A DNA stretch of 42,622 nucleotides from an uncultured Bacteroidales bacterium. Its GTDB lineage: Bacteria > Bacteroidota > Bacteroidia > Bacteroidales > Paludibacteraceae. Positions 15,331 through 24,777 of this stretch are shown here, in pieces; the stretch's first letter is position 1; each line of letters begins with the position of its first letter. The position numbers and the translations under genes were made by a program. The notes under the pieces are model-generated. The model ran no database searches. It was not told where the DNA came from and saw only the letters and a program-made list of their open reading frames with translations. The DNA lies in the NCBI GenBank assembly GCA_903927945.1, contig CAIYOZ010000194.1, positions 1 through 42,622 on the forward strand, read 5' to 3'.

Positions 15331-15464
15331 AGCATATTGATTATTTTGTTGATACAAAGATATAAATTATTTACCGGTTAAAATGTTCAATCTTGAATGA
15401 TGGATATATATTAATTCAGTTATGACAACTGACAAAATTGAACAATAAAAACATCTTTCTCTTT

Positions 15465-16886
15465 TTATCTTTCCGCATTCTTAAAGAACCTGTTCCACCG
15501 AATCCTCCCACTGAACCACCCTTTATCTTTGTCCAACGACAGCCACACCATGACGGGACGTCCTACCACATGATCTTCAGGCACAAATCCCCAGAAGCGT
15601 GAATCGGCGGACATGTGACGGTTATCGCCCATCATCCAGTAATAATCCATCCGGAAAGTATAAGTCTTGGTTGGCTTCCCGTTAATGTAGTAAACACCCT
15701 CTTTTACCTCCAGCTTGTTATTTTCGTAAATCCTGATAATGCGTTCGTAGATCGGATAATTATAGGCATTGAGCGCCAGGGTCGCTCCTTTTTTGGGTAT
15801 CCAGAGAGGACCGTAGTTATCGCGTGTCCAGCTTTTATGACCACCCAGGGGAAACACATCCGCCTGTGGGGAAGTTTCAATGCTGATTTTAGTGACACCT
15901 GGCATCTTTTGAATTTCACTGTAACTTTTTTCATTCAACGGAAAATGATACACCGGCAACTTGGGATCGAATCCCAGCTTGATCAGGTGTTCTGCCTTTT
16001 GTGCCAAATCCCGTTCCGGTTCCCCGGCCTTCAACACCAATGAATCATCCACCAGGCTTATTCCCAGTTTATCGGTCACATCCCTGCCCAGGAGCGTTCC
16101 ATCGGTCTGAACCAGATAATTGTATTGAATCCCCGGAATCTTCTTCTCCCGTTGCCCATTCACGTACACCTGATTATCCTTGATCTGCAGCCAATCACCG
16201 GCAATAGCCACGCAACGCTTCACGAAGTTCTCCCGACGATCAACCGGATAATACACTTTCTCGCCAAAGAAATCTTTGCGGTTATTCACCAGCTCTTTCC
16301 CGTAGACATAACACAACGTGTAATAATCGGGATTCGTCACATTCACCGTCACCGTATCCCCTGCCGGAAAATTAAACACCACGATATCATCCCGTTTAAT
16401 GCTGTCGAATCCTTTCATCCGGTGATACGCCCATTGCGGATGTTCAATATATGATTTGCAATTCAGCAACGGGATAGTATGCTGAACCAACGGGAATGAC
16501 AGGGGCGTATTCGGTATCCGCGGACCATAACTGGCCTTGCTCACAAACAGGAAATCACCCACCAGCAGGCTCTTTTCAAGCGAAGAACTGGGTATCTGAT
16601 AATTCTGAAACAGAAAAGTATTGATAAAATACACCGCCACCAGTGCAAAAACAATGGCATCCACCCAGCCCATAAAGCTTCGCAGCTCCTTGTTTTTAGA
16701 CGTTTTCCACCAGGTCCAGGGGATATACCGTGTAATGAAAGCATCCATGATAAGTGGCAGCAGCAATAGCCACCAGTAATTGCCCACCCACACGATAAAT
16801 AAAATGTAAATCACACTCCACACCGAGCTCTTGATCCATTGCTTCAGTGGTTGTTGAAAACGGGTTGCTTGTTGTACAGCATTCAT
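15465..16886 (-). CDS. lepB: Signal peptidase I
   Basis: Cleaves signal peptides from exported proteins at the periplasmic face of the inner membrane. 473 residues, longer than the E. coli enzyme as usual in Bacteroidota. Hydrophobic segments lie at about 22-50 and 76-95. The catalytic Ser is in IPSSSLEKSLLVGD (Ser102, where most relatives have Met or Leu next), the general-base Lys in ENFVKRCVAIAGD (Lys223), and box E reads MGDNRHMSADSRFWGFVP. A large insertion lies between Lys223 and box E. A near-consensus promoter is about 75 bp upstream. Downstream lie a toxin-antitoxin pair and a decayed copy of this gene's own 3' end. Confidence 0.95.
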   Translation of the reverse strand: MNAVQQATRFQQPLKQWIKSSVWSVIYILFIVWVGNYWWLLLLPLIMDAFITRYIPWTWWKTSKNKELRSFMGWVDAIVFALVAVYFINTFLFQNYQIPSSSLEKSLLVGDFLFVSKASYGPRIPNTPLSFPLVQHTIPLLNCKSYIEHPQWAYHRMKGFDSIKRDDIVVFNFPAGDTVTVNVTNPDYYTLCYVYGKELVNNRKDFFGEKVYYPVDRRENFVKRCVAIAGDWLQIKDNQVYVNGQREKKIPGIQYNYLVQTDGTLLGRDVTDKLGISLVDDSLVLKAGEPERDLAQKAEHLIKLGFDPKLPVYHFPLNEKSYSEIQKMPGVTKISIETSPQADVFPLGGHKSWTRDNYGPLWIPKKGATLALNAYNYPIYERIIRIYENNKLEVKEGVYYINGKPTKTYTFRMDYYWMMGDNRHMSADSRFWGFVPEDHVVGRPVMVWLSLDKDKGWFSGRIRWNRFFKNAER

Positions 16887-16960
16887 TTGATAATGTATTT
16901 TGATTTAATTTAAATTCTCATATAAGTTGGATAGTCAACCGGGTAACTCATACTCCGCAC

Positions 16961-16990
16961 CAAAAGTACAAACTATTTTTAACACAACAA
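16961..16990 (-). promoter_or_regulatory. lepB promoter (-33/-7)
   Basis: Minus strand TTG (16988-16990), 19 nt, TACTTTTG (16961-16968), matching the Bacteroidota consensus TTTG-N19..21-TAnnTTTG. Predicted start near 16955, leader about 70 nt. It lies outside the inverted-repeat element further upstream. Confidence 0.75.
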
Positions 16991-17090
16991 TTATTTCACC
17001 TGATTATTTCATTAAAATGGAAAAGGGTTATTCATGCAGCGAATTAAAAGAAGAAAAAAAGTATTGAAGATCCTGGGATTCTCCTGCCTA

Positions 17091-17292
17091 CCTCCTGCGA
17101 ACCTCCTAGGTAATTCATGGGAGAGTCTTTATATAATACATACATAACACATAGATAATACATATATATTACATAGTAAAGACATATCTATATAGGTATG
17201 TCTTGTCTATGTATCTCGGTTGTTTTACTTATCTATTTTTAAAATTATTTATAAAGCCCCTCCCATGAATTACCTAGGAGGTTCGCAGGAGG
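17091..17292. repeat. Element bounded by perfect 33-bp inverted repeats
   Basis: 17091-17123 (beginning CCTCCTGCGAACCTCCTAGG) is the exact reverse complement of 17260-17292. Pairing continues inward for about 10 more bases with two mismatches (CTTTATA at 17127-17133 with TATAAAG at 17250-17256). The 136-bp interior is AT-rich, carries CATAG heptamers and a nested AGACATA/TATGTCT hairpin, and has no ORF. It sits between the M16 peptidase terminator and the lepB promoter. It could be a MITE-like miniature element or a very stable RNA hairpin; no obvious target-site duplication is seen. Confidence 0.8.
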
Positions 17293-17343
17293 AAGACTAG
17301 TCGGTAGCAGGCAGTTGGCAGTAGGGAATAGATAGCCGGAAGG

Positions 17344-17408
17344 TCAAACCAATCAACCAGTCAACTTAATCAACTTCATCAACCAATTAACCAATCAACG
17401 AAACAACC
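17344..17408. repeat. Low-complexity (C)AACCAAT-type repeat
   Basis: A run of short AATCAACC, TCAACTT and AATTAACC units just downstream of the M16 gene terminator. A closely similar run lies at 28506-28543 next to holB. Nothing coding is seen in it. Confidence 0.6.
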
Positions 17409-17415
17409 GGACGCA

Positions 17416-17450
17416 AAGAAGGCTGCCTCACCAGGAGACAGCCTTCTTTT
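17416..17450 (-). terminator. Intrinsic terminator of the M16 peptidase gene
   Basis: AAGAAGGCTG pairs with CAGCCTTCTT, with further pairing inside (CCTC with GGAG region), 18 bp after the M16 stop. On the minus strand the stem ends in a T-rich TTCTTTG. Confidence 0.8.
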
Positions 17451-17467
17451 TGTAATATTACCTGAAA

Positions 17468-20284
17468 TTATTTAGCAGGTGCCATGACCACTTCGAGCAC
17501 ATTCCCCGTGGAAACGATGCTTTTCAGGGTGGATTGAATCAGTTCGGGAGTCAACGCTTCCACTGAGGGTTTATAATCATCCACCAGATTCAGCTTGTCC
17601 TTGTAATAACGTTCGATGGCACTTTGCCAGAAGCCGTTTTCAGCTACATCTTCCGAGTACTTTTTCAACATGTTTTCTTTTACCTTCTGTACATCATCAA
17701 CACGGGGACCCTTGGTCAGGATTTCATCGATTTCCGAATAGATGATGGAAATCAACTTAGCCTGTTTTACGGGGTCGCAATCGAATTGCATCAACAGGGT
17801 GGCTTCATTGATCGGGGTATTGTTCAGGCTGCCACGAACTCCCACGCCATATGATCCGCCTTCCTTTTCACGGATGCTTTCGGTGTACCGGATGGTCAGG
17901 ATATTGCCGATGGCGGTCATTACTGTCCGGTTCTGCATATTGAAAGGCATTGGGACATGGTACAATACAAAATTGGAAGCTTTATTGACCTTCATCTCTT
18001 TGGTAAAATGATTATCGACCTTACCCTCCGGTTTGCGGACATTGTTGTCGGTAAACTTCTCGGAGCCTGCTTTCGATTTGAGCCCGCCCAGGTAGGTCAA
18101 TATGGCTTTTTTCATGGTTGGATTGGCAGGATCGATATTCCCGGTAAAGGAAAAGGTGAATTCAGCGGGTGTTGCAAAACGCTCTTTATAGATAGCCAAC
18201 GCTTTATCCTGATCGATCAGGTCGAGCGTTTTCAGGCTCATGATCACGGTACGCGGGTTGTGATTGGTGATCATGATGTTCACCGAGTCGGAGAATGCCT
18301 TACGCGGATCACTGGCAACGTTGCCCAGGCTGGCCCGGTAAGAATTTATCAATGCTTTGTAGGCGTTGTCATCCCTGCGCGGAGCGGTGAAGTTAAGATA
18401 CACCAGTTGGAGCATGGTTTCAAAGTCATTCACCGAGGAATTACCGTTCATTCCCTGGTCGTAGCCTCCTATGGAAGGATTCACAGAAGCAATTTTACCC
18501 GTGAGTATCTTGCTTAAGTCTATAGAAGTAAATCCATCCAGGCCATTATTCGATACAATCGAGGCAGCCAGTGTACCTGAAGGAAGATCGGCAACGTTGG
18601 ACACCTTGGAAAGACCTCCTTCACTGAAAGCATTCAGCAGGATTTCATCCTTTTTGAAGGTAGTGGGTTTAAGAACTACCTTCACCCCGTTACTCAGGGT
18701 CCATTCGGTTGTTCCGAGTATCTTGTTTTCTGTGGTTTTAATGATCTTACCGGGTGCGGGAGGTGTCTTGATCAAGGGTTTGTTCATGGTTTCGTCTACT
18801 TTTGCCGCCAAGGGCGCTACCTTAGATTTATCGATGGCAGCCCGTATCTGCTCCTCGGAAGGAATCTTCACAGCTTCCTTGTCGGGAGCCATGATGGATA
18901 CGATCATGTTGGTGTCGGTGACATATGATTTTGCCACCGCGTTGATCATTTCCAGTTTGAGCTGAGGCAACATGCCTTGCAGGGTCTTGTATTCCCATTC
19001 GATCCCCGGGATAGGCTCCTGGTTCAGGAAATTGCGCACGTATTCTTCTACCAGGTCATTGTTCTTCTGGTTGTCGCGTTCGTTGTAAGCTTTCTCTATA
19101 TTCTTTATAAAATCCGTTTTGGCGCGTTCCAGTTCAGCGTTCGTGAAACCGAATCGTTTTACTTTTTCAGCCTCCAGCAGGATGGCATTCAACCCTTGCA
19201 ACTCCTGGCCTTCCTTGGGGATAGCCAGCATCTGGAAAGCATCTTCCGATTTAACCAGTTCGCCGTAGTTGGCATAAGCAGCCACGAAAGGTGCATCGGC
19301 CTGTTGGGTGATTTCCTCGAAACGGTAACCGATCATCATGGATATCAGGTTGTTGATCGTACTGGTGACATACCCGCGGATCGACAATTTAACATCATCG
19401 GGTAGCTTGTCGTGTTTATATTCCAGTTCAATGCGGGTCATACGGGCTTCCTTGTCCTTGACCACGGAAACAATTGGTTTCTGGTTGTTGCTGATTGGGT
19501 AAATGGTTCGTTCAGCCTCATTCGTTTGTTTGGGGATATCTTTGAAGATGGATTTGATTTTAGCCTCCACCTTGTCCACATCAATATCACCGACAATCAG
19601 GATAGCCTGCAGATCAGGATGGTACCATTTCTTGTAGAAGTCACGGATCGTTTTATGATTAAAATTATTGATGATCGCTGTATCGCCAATCACATCGCGG
19701 ATAGCATATTTCGACCCCGGATATTTCAGCTTGTTCGATTCTTTCCACATACGCCTGTCAGCACCTGCACCGGTACGCCATTCTTCACGGATCACGCCGC
19801 GTTCAGCATCAATCTCACTGTCTTCCAAGGAAATGAAACTCGACCAGTCATGAAGTACCAGCAATGAACTGTCCACGGTGCCATCGCGCTCGGTAGGCAC
19901 ATCCGACAGGTTGTACACCGTTTCGTCCAACGAGGTATGGGCGTTGATATCGGCACCGAACTTGACCCCTATTTTTTCGAGGTATTCGATAATGCCTTTA
20001 CCCGGGAAATTCTTCGTGCCATTGAAAGCCATATGTTCCAGGAAGTGTGCCAATCCGTTCTGATCATCATTCTCGAGGATAGCCCCTACGTTTTGAGCGA
20101 TGTAGAAATCGGCTCGGTGTTTGGGTTCCTTGTTGGAACGAATGTAGTAGGTCAGGCCGTTATCCAGCTTTCCGTACCGTACTTTCGGATCCACGGGCAG
20201 GGGTTCAAGCTGCTGGGCAGCCAGGCTTACTGCAAAGAGCAGCATCAGACAAAATGGAATCAATCGAATGAGAGGTAGTTTCAT
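17468..20284 (-). CDS. M16-family zinc metallopeptidase (pitrilysin/PqqL-like)
   Basis: An exported peptidase of 938 residues with signal peptide MKLPLIRLIPFCLMLLFAVSLAAQ. The inverted zinc motif is HFLEHMAFNGT (His80, Glu83, His84), with the distal glutamates in ERGVIREEW. A second, inactive M16 half follows, as in two-domain family members, so the protein forms a closed chamber that degrades short unfolded peptides in the periplasm. A TAATTTTG -7-like box at 20376-20383 could be its promoter, though no good -33 is seen. Monocistronic, with its own terminator, and divergent from the fRMsr gene. Confidence 0.93.
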   Translation of the reverse strand: MKLPLIRLIPFCLMLLFAVSLAAQQLEPLPVDPKVRYGKLDNGLTYYIRSNKEPKHRADFYIAQNVGAILENDDQNGLAHFLEHMAFNGTKNFPGKGIIEYLEKIGVKFGADINAHTSLDETVYNLSDVPTERDGTVDSSLLVLHDWSSFISLEDSEIDAERGVIREEWRTGAGADRRMWKESNKLKYPGSKYAIRDVIGDTAIINNFNHKTIRDFYKKWYHPDLQAILIVGDIDVDKVEAKIKSIFKDIPKQTNEAERTIYPISNNQKPIVSVVKDKEARMTRIELEYKHDKLPDDVKLSIRGYVTSTINNLISMMIGYRFEEITQQADAPFVAAYANYGELVKSEDAFQMLAIPKEGQELQGLNAILLEAEKVKRFGFTNAELERAKTDFIKNIEKAYNERDNQKNNDLVEEYVRNFLNQEPIPGIEWEYKTLQGMLPQLKLEMINAVAKSYVTDTNMIVSIMAPDKEAVKIPSEEQIRAAIDKSKVAPLAAKVDETMNKPLIKTPPAPGKIIKTTENKILGTTEWTLSNGVKVVLKPTTFKKDEILLNAFSEGGLSKVSNVADLPSGTLAASIVSNNGLDGFTSIDLSKILTGKIASVNPSIGGYDQGMNGNSSVNDFETMLQLVYLNFTAPRRDDNAYKALINSYRASLGNVASDPRKAFSDSVNIMITNHNPRTVIMSLKTLDLIDQDKALAIYKERFATPAEFTFSFTGNIDPANPTMKKAILTYLGGLKSKAGSEKFTDNNVRKPEGKVDNHFTKEMKVNKASNFVLYHVPMPFNMQNRTVMTAIGNILTIRYTESIREKEGGSYGVGVRGSLNNTPINEATLLMQFDCDPVKQAKLISIIYSEIDEILTKGPRVDDVQKVKENMLKKYSEDVAENGFWQSAIERYYKDKLNLVDDYKPSVEALTPELIQSTLKSIVSTGNVLEVVMAPAK

Positions 20285-20467
20285 AATTGAGTTATTAGTG
20301 GATTATTTTACTCGAAAATCGTTAAATACGGATATGTTAAATGAGTTGCAAAGGAAAGTATTATTTTCCAATTAACAAAATTACAGCAATGAATTAGGTT
20401 AATAATTCAATCATTTCATAACAGGTTGAAATACTCTGACCATATAGCAATCGAAAAACAGCGATGT

Positions 20468-20501
20468 TTTGCAGTCAATAGGATAGAAAATTGTATTTTT
20501 G
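20468..20501 (+). promoter_or_regulatory. fRMsr promoter (-33/-7)
   Basis: TTTG at 20468-20471, 22 nt, TATTTTTG at 20494-20501. Predicted start near 20508, which places the track's TTG start at 20491 upstream of transcription and supports the ATG at 20524. Confidence 0.6.
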
Positions 20502-20523
20502 CAATTCACTAAATGAAAACACG

Positions 20524-21012
20524 ATGTCAGAAGAATTGTTCATAGAGGCAGGTGCCGGAAAGAAAGAAACCTACGAATCGTTATTGCCGCAACTGGCAGC
20601 CTTGATAGAAGGGGAACCTGATCTTACGGCTAACCTGGCTAATCTGAGTGCAGCCCTGAAAGAGGCATTTGGTTGGTGGTGGGTAGGCTTTTATTGGGTA
20701 AAAGAGAATGAATTAGTGCTTGCACCCTTTCAGGGACCCATAGCCTGTACCCGGATAGCCAAGGGGAAAGGAGTTTGCGGAACGGCCTGGAATGAGGAGA
20801 AGAGTCTCCGGGTGCCTGATGTGAACGTTTTTAAGGGTCATATCGCCTGTAGCGGCAGTTCCGTGGCAGAGATAGTGGTTCCGGTGTTTGACGGGCTCCA
20901 TCGGGTCGTTGGGGTGCTTGACGTGGACAGCGAACTATACGACGTTCTGGACGAGACGGATGTATATTATTTAGAGCTAGTAAGCCAACTGATTACAAGG
21001 CTATTAAAATAA
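20524..21012 (+). CDS. Free methionine-(R)-sulfoxide reductase (GAF domain)
   Basis: Reduces free Met-R-sulfoxide, not protein-bound, in the cytoplasm. A single GAF domain of 162 residues from the chosen ATG (MSEELFIEAG). The three conserved cysteines are seen in PIACTRIAKGKG, GVCGTAWNEE and GHIACSGSSVAEI, and WWWVGFYW and VVGVLDVDSE are family signatures. The track's upstream TTG start would fall before the predicted transcription start. This is the only convincing plus-strand gene in the window. It converges on the acyl-CoA ligase gene, with a shared terminator between them. Confidence 0.92.
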   Translation: MSEELFIEAGAGKKETYESLLPQLAALIEGEPDLTANLANLSAALKEAFGWWWVGFYWVKENELVLAPFQGPIACTRIAKGKGVCGTAWNEEKSLRVPDVNVFKGHIACSGSSVAEIVVPVFDGLHRVVGVLDVDSELYDVLDETDVYYLELVSQLITRLLK

Positions 21013-21042
21013 AAAATGCCATTCCCGCGGAATGACATTTTT
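21013..21042. terminator. Bidirectional terminator between fRMsr and acyl-CoA ligase
   Basis: AAAATG-c-CATTCC pairs with GGAATG-a-CATTTT around a CGC loop, with A and T runs outside, so it works in either direction for the two converging genes. Confidence 0.85.
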
Positions 21043-21057
21043 ATATCCTGATCCCAG

Positions 21058-22962
21058 TTAATTCAGGGCTTCCATATTTTCTTTATTCTCTATGCTCTTG
21101 GCACCGGACGCATACAAGCTTTCAATCCGGTTGGCATAACGTTCCTCTACCTTAACCCGCATGATCTTCATGGTGCTGTTCACTAACCCGTTCTGTTCGG
21201 TAAAAGGCTCGCCAATGACGGCAACCGCAGCAGGCAGCCAGCGTTCCGGAAACATACCTTCGTACTTGCCACCTTTTTTGTACTCATTTATTTCAGACTG
21301 CAATTTATTCAGGGCAAGTATTTTTGCTTCTTCAGAACTCCAGTCGACCTGCGGTTTCTTTTGTAGTGCGTATCTTTTCATGGCCTCCTTGTTCGGCACT
21401 ATCAATGCGGTCGTATACGGGTTCTGGTTGTTGTAAAGCACTACCTGATCGATATAACTTGAATTATCGGCCAATGATTCTTCGATACCTTCCGGGCTGT
21501 ATTTTTCCCCGTCCCCTGAGATGAGCAGGCTCTTAAACCTTCCCACGACATACAGGAAACCGTCATTGTCCATATAACCCATATCACCGGTATGCAGCCA
21601 GCCATCAATCACCGTTTCGGCAGTGGATTTCTCGTTTTTATAATAGCCTGCCATCACGTTCTCCCCGTGAATGATAATTTCACCTTTTTCGAGAGGCGGG
21701 AGTTCAGTACCGTTGGCATCACATATTTTGAGTAACATGTCCTTTACCAGATATCCGGATGATCCCAGTTTGTGTTTCTTCAATCCATTGGAGGAAATAA
21801 TGGGGGTCGCCTCCGAAAGTCCATACCCCTGAAACATGGGCATCCCAATGGCATAGTAGAATCGTTGAAGATCGATGTCGAGCAGGGCACCTCCTCCGAC
21901 AAAGAAATCAAGTTTACCACCCAGGCCTTCCCTTACCTTCGAGAAGATAAGTTTGTCGAACAACAGGAGCAGTGGCTTTTTCAGAAACTGCAACCCGCCA
22001 CCCTTGTTGTAACCTTCCTTATTATAGGAATAGGATAGTTTAAGAGCTGCCTGAAACAACCAGTTAATAGCCTTTCCCTGGGAACGTATGCTGCTTTCTA
22101 TGTTTTTACGAAAGCTCTTCGCCAAAGCAGGCACGCTCAACAAGAGGTTTGGTTGGAGTTCTTTAATATTTAACGGAATATTTTTCAGGGTTTCCATGGC
22201 CGTTTTACCGCTTTGCACAGTTCCTACGCTGGCACCCGAGGCCATAAAGCTATAGAAACCGGCCACATGGGCAAAACAATGATCGAGGGGTAGAATGAGA
22301 AGGGTCCGGTACGTGGTGGGAATGTTCATCAGACTGAGTGCCTGCTCTACATTCGCTGTGTAGTTCCTGTGCGTGAGCATGATTCCTTTCGGATCAGCGG
22401 TTGTACCGGAAGTATAACTTATATTGGCCAGATCATTTGGTTTAACTGCTTTGCCCCTTTCAACTACTAAGTCTGGATTGGTCTGGATAAATTGCGTTCC
22501 TTCTTCCTGTAATTCCCGCAGACTGATTTCATTGGGTTGATAAGCTGCCTGTTCGTCAAAAACAATTATTTTCTTTATCAACGGCAATGAACCGATGATT
22601 GCCCTAATCTTCTTTAATTGACCTCCTGAGACAAGGATATAATGTGATTCAGAATGAACCAACCTGAATATCAAATCATTGCTTTCTTCCAACTTAATGG
22701 ATAGGGGAACATTTACAGCCCCCACATGCAGGATTGCCAATTCTCCTATTATCCAGGCGTTTCTTCCTTCTGATAATAATGCCACTTTTTCGCCTGCCTT
22801 TACACCCATTGAAAGTAGTCCGGCTGCCAGCAGATGAGTTAGTCTTTTTGTCTCAAGATAAGTGGTAGGAGTAAATTCGCTTGCGATTTTTTCCCAAAGG
22901 AAGGGTAAGCGAGCATATTTATCCACGCTTTGGTTAAACAAATCAATGATAGTAGGTTTCAT
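21058..22962 (-). CDS. Long-chain fatty acid-CoA ligase (AMP-forming)
   Basis: Activates fatty acids to acyl-CoA through an acyl-adenylate. 634 residues. The ATP/AMP signature is YTSGTTADPKGIMLTHRNY (about 183-200), GYGLSEATPIIS is the A5-type motif, and GWLHTGDMGYMDNDGFLYVVGRFKSLLI holds the hinge and C-terminal domain entry. The catalytic Lys region is near the end (VNSTMKIMR). Typical of the membrane-associated FACS group in Bacteroidota (AMP-binding enzyme, FadD/FAA1-like). It ends 15 bp from the shared terminator; no partner gene is adjacent. Confidence 0.93.
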   Translation of the reverse strand: MKPTIIDLFNQSVDKYARLPFLWEKIASEFTPTTYLETKRLTHLLAAGLLSMGVKAGEKVALLSEGRNAWIIGELAILHVGAVNVPLSIKLEESNDLIFRLVHSESHYILVSGGQLKKIRAIIGSLPLIKKIIVFDEQAAYQPNEISLRELQEEGTQFIQTNPDLVVERGKAVKPNDLANISYTSGTTADPKGIMLTHRNYTANVEQALSLMNIPTTYRTLLILPLDHCFAHVAGFYSFMASGASVGTVQSGKTAMETLKNIPLNIKELQPNLLLSVPALAKSFRKNIESSIRSQGKAINWLFQAALKLSYSYNKEGYNKGGGLQFLKKPLLLLFDKLIFSKVREGLGGKLDFFVGGGALLDIDLQRFYYAIGMPMFQGYGLSEATPIISSNGLKKHKLGSSGYLVKDMLLKICDANGTELPPLEKGEIIIHGENVMAGYYKNEKSTAETVIDGWLHTGDMGYMDNDGFLYVVGRFKSLLISGDGEKYSPEGIEESLADNSSYIDQVVLYNNQNPYTTALIVPNKEAMKRYALQKKPQVDWSSEEAKILALNKLQSEINEYKKGGKYEGMFPERWLPAAVAVIGEPFTEQNGLVNSTMKIMRVKVEERYANRIESLYASGAKSIENKENMEALN

Positions 22963-23052
22963 AATAGTATTTCATTTTTTAGAAAAAACGAATGTAAAGA
23001 TAATTATTTTTTAGTTAATGATCTTATTCGTTTGTGTTTTGACCATCAAAAA

Positions 23053-23088
23053 AACGATAGAGCCTACAAAAATGCAGGCTCTATCGTT
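23053..23088 (-). terminator. Intrinsic terminator of the OmpA-family gene
   Basis: AACGATAGAGCCT pairs perfectly with AGGCTCTATCGTT (13 bp, 10-nt loop). On the minus strand a run of seven T follows. It lies 15 bp after the OmpA-family stop. Confidence 0.9.
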
Positions 23089-23102
23089 GATTTATTATTT
23101 TC

Positions 23103-24464
23103 TTAAAGTTTTCCGAAGAAGAAATCGCAGCGACGATTCGGACGGTATTTAATGCGTGGTTCAATCACTTTCCCTTTTCCATTAGCGATAATATGATCAA
23201 ACGGTATTTTCCACACATTCACCATTTCAGCTTTTACCCGGTCCGAACGACGTTGACTCAGCAAATTGTTGTACGGGTTGTTGCCCAAATAATCGCAATA
23301 ACCACGCACCTCAACGTACAGGTTTGGATCAGCCTTCATTTTAGTTGCAATTTTACTGATCGCTACTAAGGCATTATCGTCCAGGTCGATTCTATCGAAG
23401 TCAAAATAAACTGCAGGAATATCTTCGCCAACTACTGTTGTAGTGGCATTATTTGCCGGAATCTTTAAGGCCCTTCCCCAGAAATCAACGGGCGTGTTTT
23501 GAGGTGTGTTAGGCTCTAAATCGCGGACATCAGGGACACCATCACCATCTGAATCGGGTCCATCATTTGACAGTAGATTTTCAAGCCTGGCCACTCTGGG
23601 CATCAAGCTGTCCACTTTAGTTCCAATGGAATCAACTTTTCCTTTTAGTTTATCTAATTTTTTATCCAGCTTTTGGGCTAAGAGCAACCCTTCATCCGGT
23701 TGATAAACGTCCCAGACAATATTACGTAAATGAGGTTTATTATTGGCATTGAATTTATAACGCAAGAACAAAGTACCTGCTGCAATAAAATCATTCGTCA
23801 CACCATCCCAGTTCAAATTCGTTACTCCTTCCAGGTTATCTTTCGTGTAGGCACGATAATGAATTTTTGCACCGACAGCAAGGGGTTTTGAGAAATTATA
23901 TTCAACTGATAAAGTAACGGGCACCGAACCGGCTAATCCATATTTCATTGATTGTTGAGTTTGTGCCAATAGGATAGGTCTTATCTGACCATTATATTTT
24001 TGATCCACATAGGTGTCGCTTGGAAGAACAGGTGAACCATCCGCATATCTCACATTAAAGGTATACCTGGCAAATCCAACCCCTATGGACCCATTTACAT
24101 AAAACTTAGAGCGGGTTCTTGGAAATATCCATCGTGTAAAATTGATGGTAGCATTAAAATCAGAAGTGGACAAATCAGTATTAATGGATATTGGTGCCGG
24201 ACTATTGGTATTGGCTCTCAGTGGGAAAAAGTAATAATCGAGTGATAATCCCCAGATAGGAGTCATGGCATATTCCAGCGTTCCGCCAAAGGTTATATTT
24301 CTAAAAGAAGTAGGGAAAAGATTCGTCAAATTCTGGTTTATATCGCCATCAAAATAATTATACCCGTATTCGGGTGTAATCGACCATCTTGAAAAACCTT
24401 TATTTTCAGAATGAGCCGTTATAAAAATGAATGATGTAATAATAAACAATAAAAATCTCTTCAT
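23103..24464 (-). CDS. OmpA-family outer-membrane protein
   Basis: A protein of 453 residues with signal peptide MKRFLLFIITSFIFITAHS. Residues to about 235 form a predicted beta-barrel (alternating strands with aromatic girdles). A coiled-coil-like linker follows (QKLDKKLDKLKGKVDSIGTKVDSL), then a calcium-binding thrombospondin-3-like DSDGDGVPDVRD, and a C-terminal peptidoglycan-binding OmpA domain with YFDFDRIDLDDNALVAI and NNLLSQRRSDRVKAEMV. It links the outer membrane to the cell wall. It has its own promoter and terminator and looks monocistronic. Confidence 0.92.
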   Translation of the reverse strand: MKRFLLFIITSFIFITAHSENKGFSRWSITPEYGYNYFDGDINQNLTNLFPTSFRNITFGGTLEYAMTPIWGLSLDYYFFPLRANTNSPAPISINTDLSTSDFNATINFTRWIFPRTRSKFYVNGSIGVGFARYTFNVRYADGSPVLPSDTYVDQKYNGQIRPILLAQTQQSMKYGLAGSVPVTLSVEYNFSKPLAVGAKIHYRAYTKDNLEGVTNLNWDGVTNDFIAAGTLFLRYKFNANNKPHLRNIVWDVYQPDEGLLLAQKLDKKLDKLKGKVDSIGTKVDSLMPRVARLENLLSNDGPDSDGDGVPDVRDLEPNTPQNTPVDFWGRALKIPANNATTTVVGEDIPAVYFDFDRIDLDDNALVAISKIATKMKADPNLYVEVRGYCDYLGNNPYNNLLSQRRSDRVKAEMVNVWKIPFDHIIANGKGKVIEPRIKYRPNRRCDFFFGKL

Positions 24465-24532
24465 GCAGTAAGAAAGATTAAAACTCAGAATAGAACAAAT
24501 TCACATCGCTGAAGTCATAAAAAAATAAGGGT

Positions 24533-24561
24533 CAAAGTTAAGAATATATTTGAATTTACAA
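24533..24561 (-). promoter_or_regulatory. Promoter of the OmpA-family gene (-33/-7)
   Basis: Minus strand TTG (24559-24561), 18 nt, TAACTTTG (24533-24540). Predicted start near 24527, leader about 63 nt. The rest of the 313-bp gap 24465-24777 is very AT-rich and I see no other feature in it. Confidence 0.65.
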
Positions 24562-24777
24562 TATTTTACTGAATCTCTTTCTTGTTACATTTTATTACAG
24601 TCTTATCTATTCTAAAATATATTACATTAATTAGCTGTATATTAAAGCTGATACTCTTTAGTAATAAATTTATTATAAATTAGACTGACTGGTTTAATAA
24701 TATTGAAAAACCATAAATCATGTTAATAACAAATTTTCATTTTTATAATATTAACAACAAGCCATAAATGGACAGGA

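Noticed and set aside
17091-17292. Invertible promoter for lepB
   Set aside because: A near-consensus lepB promoter (16961-16990) lies outside the inverted repeats, and no DNA invertase is in the window, so inversion would not switch lepB. Inversion of the core itself is still left open as a finding.
18471-18965. Plus-strand ORF of 164 aa inside the M16 gene (and similar long plus-strand ORFs at 17957, 18977 and 19412)
   Set aside because: These are shadows of the well-supported M16 peptidase on the other strand; none has family signatures or its own promoter.
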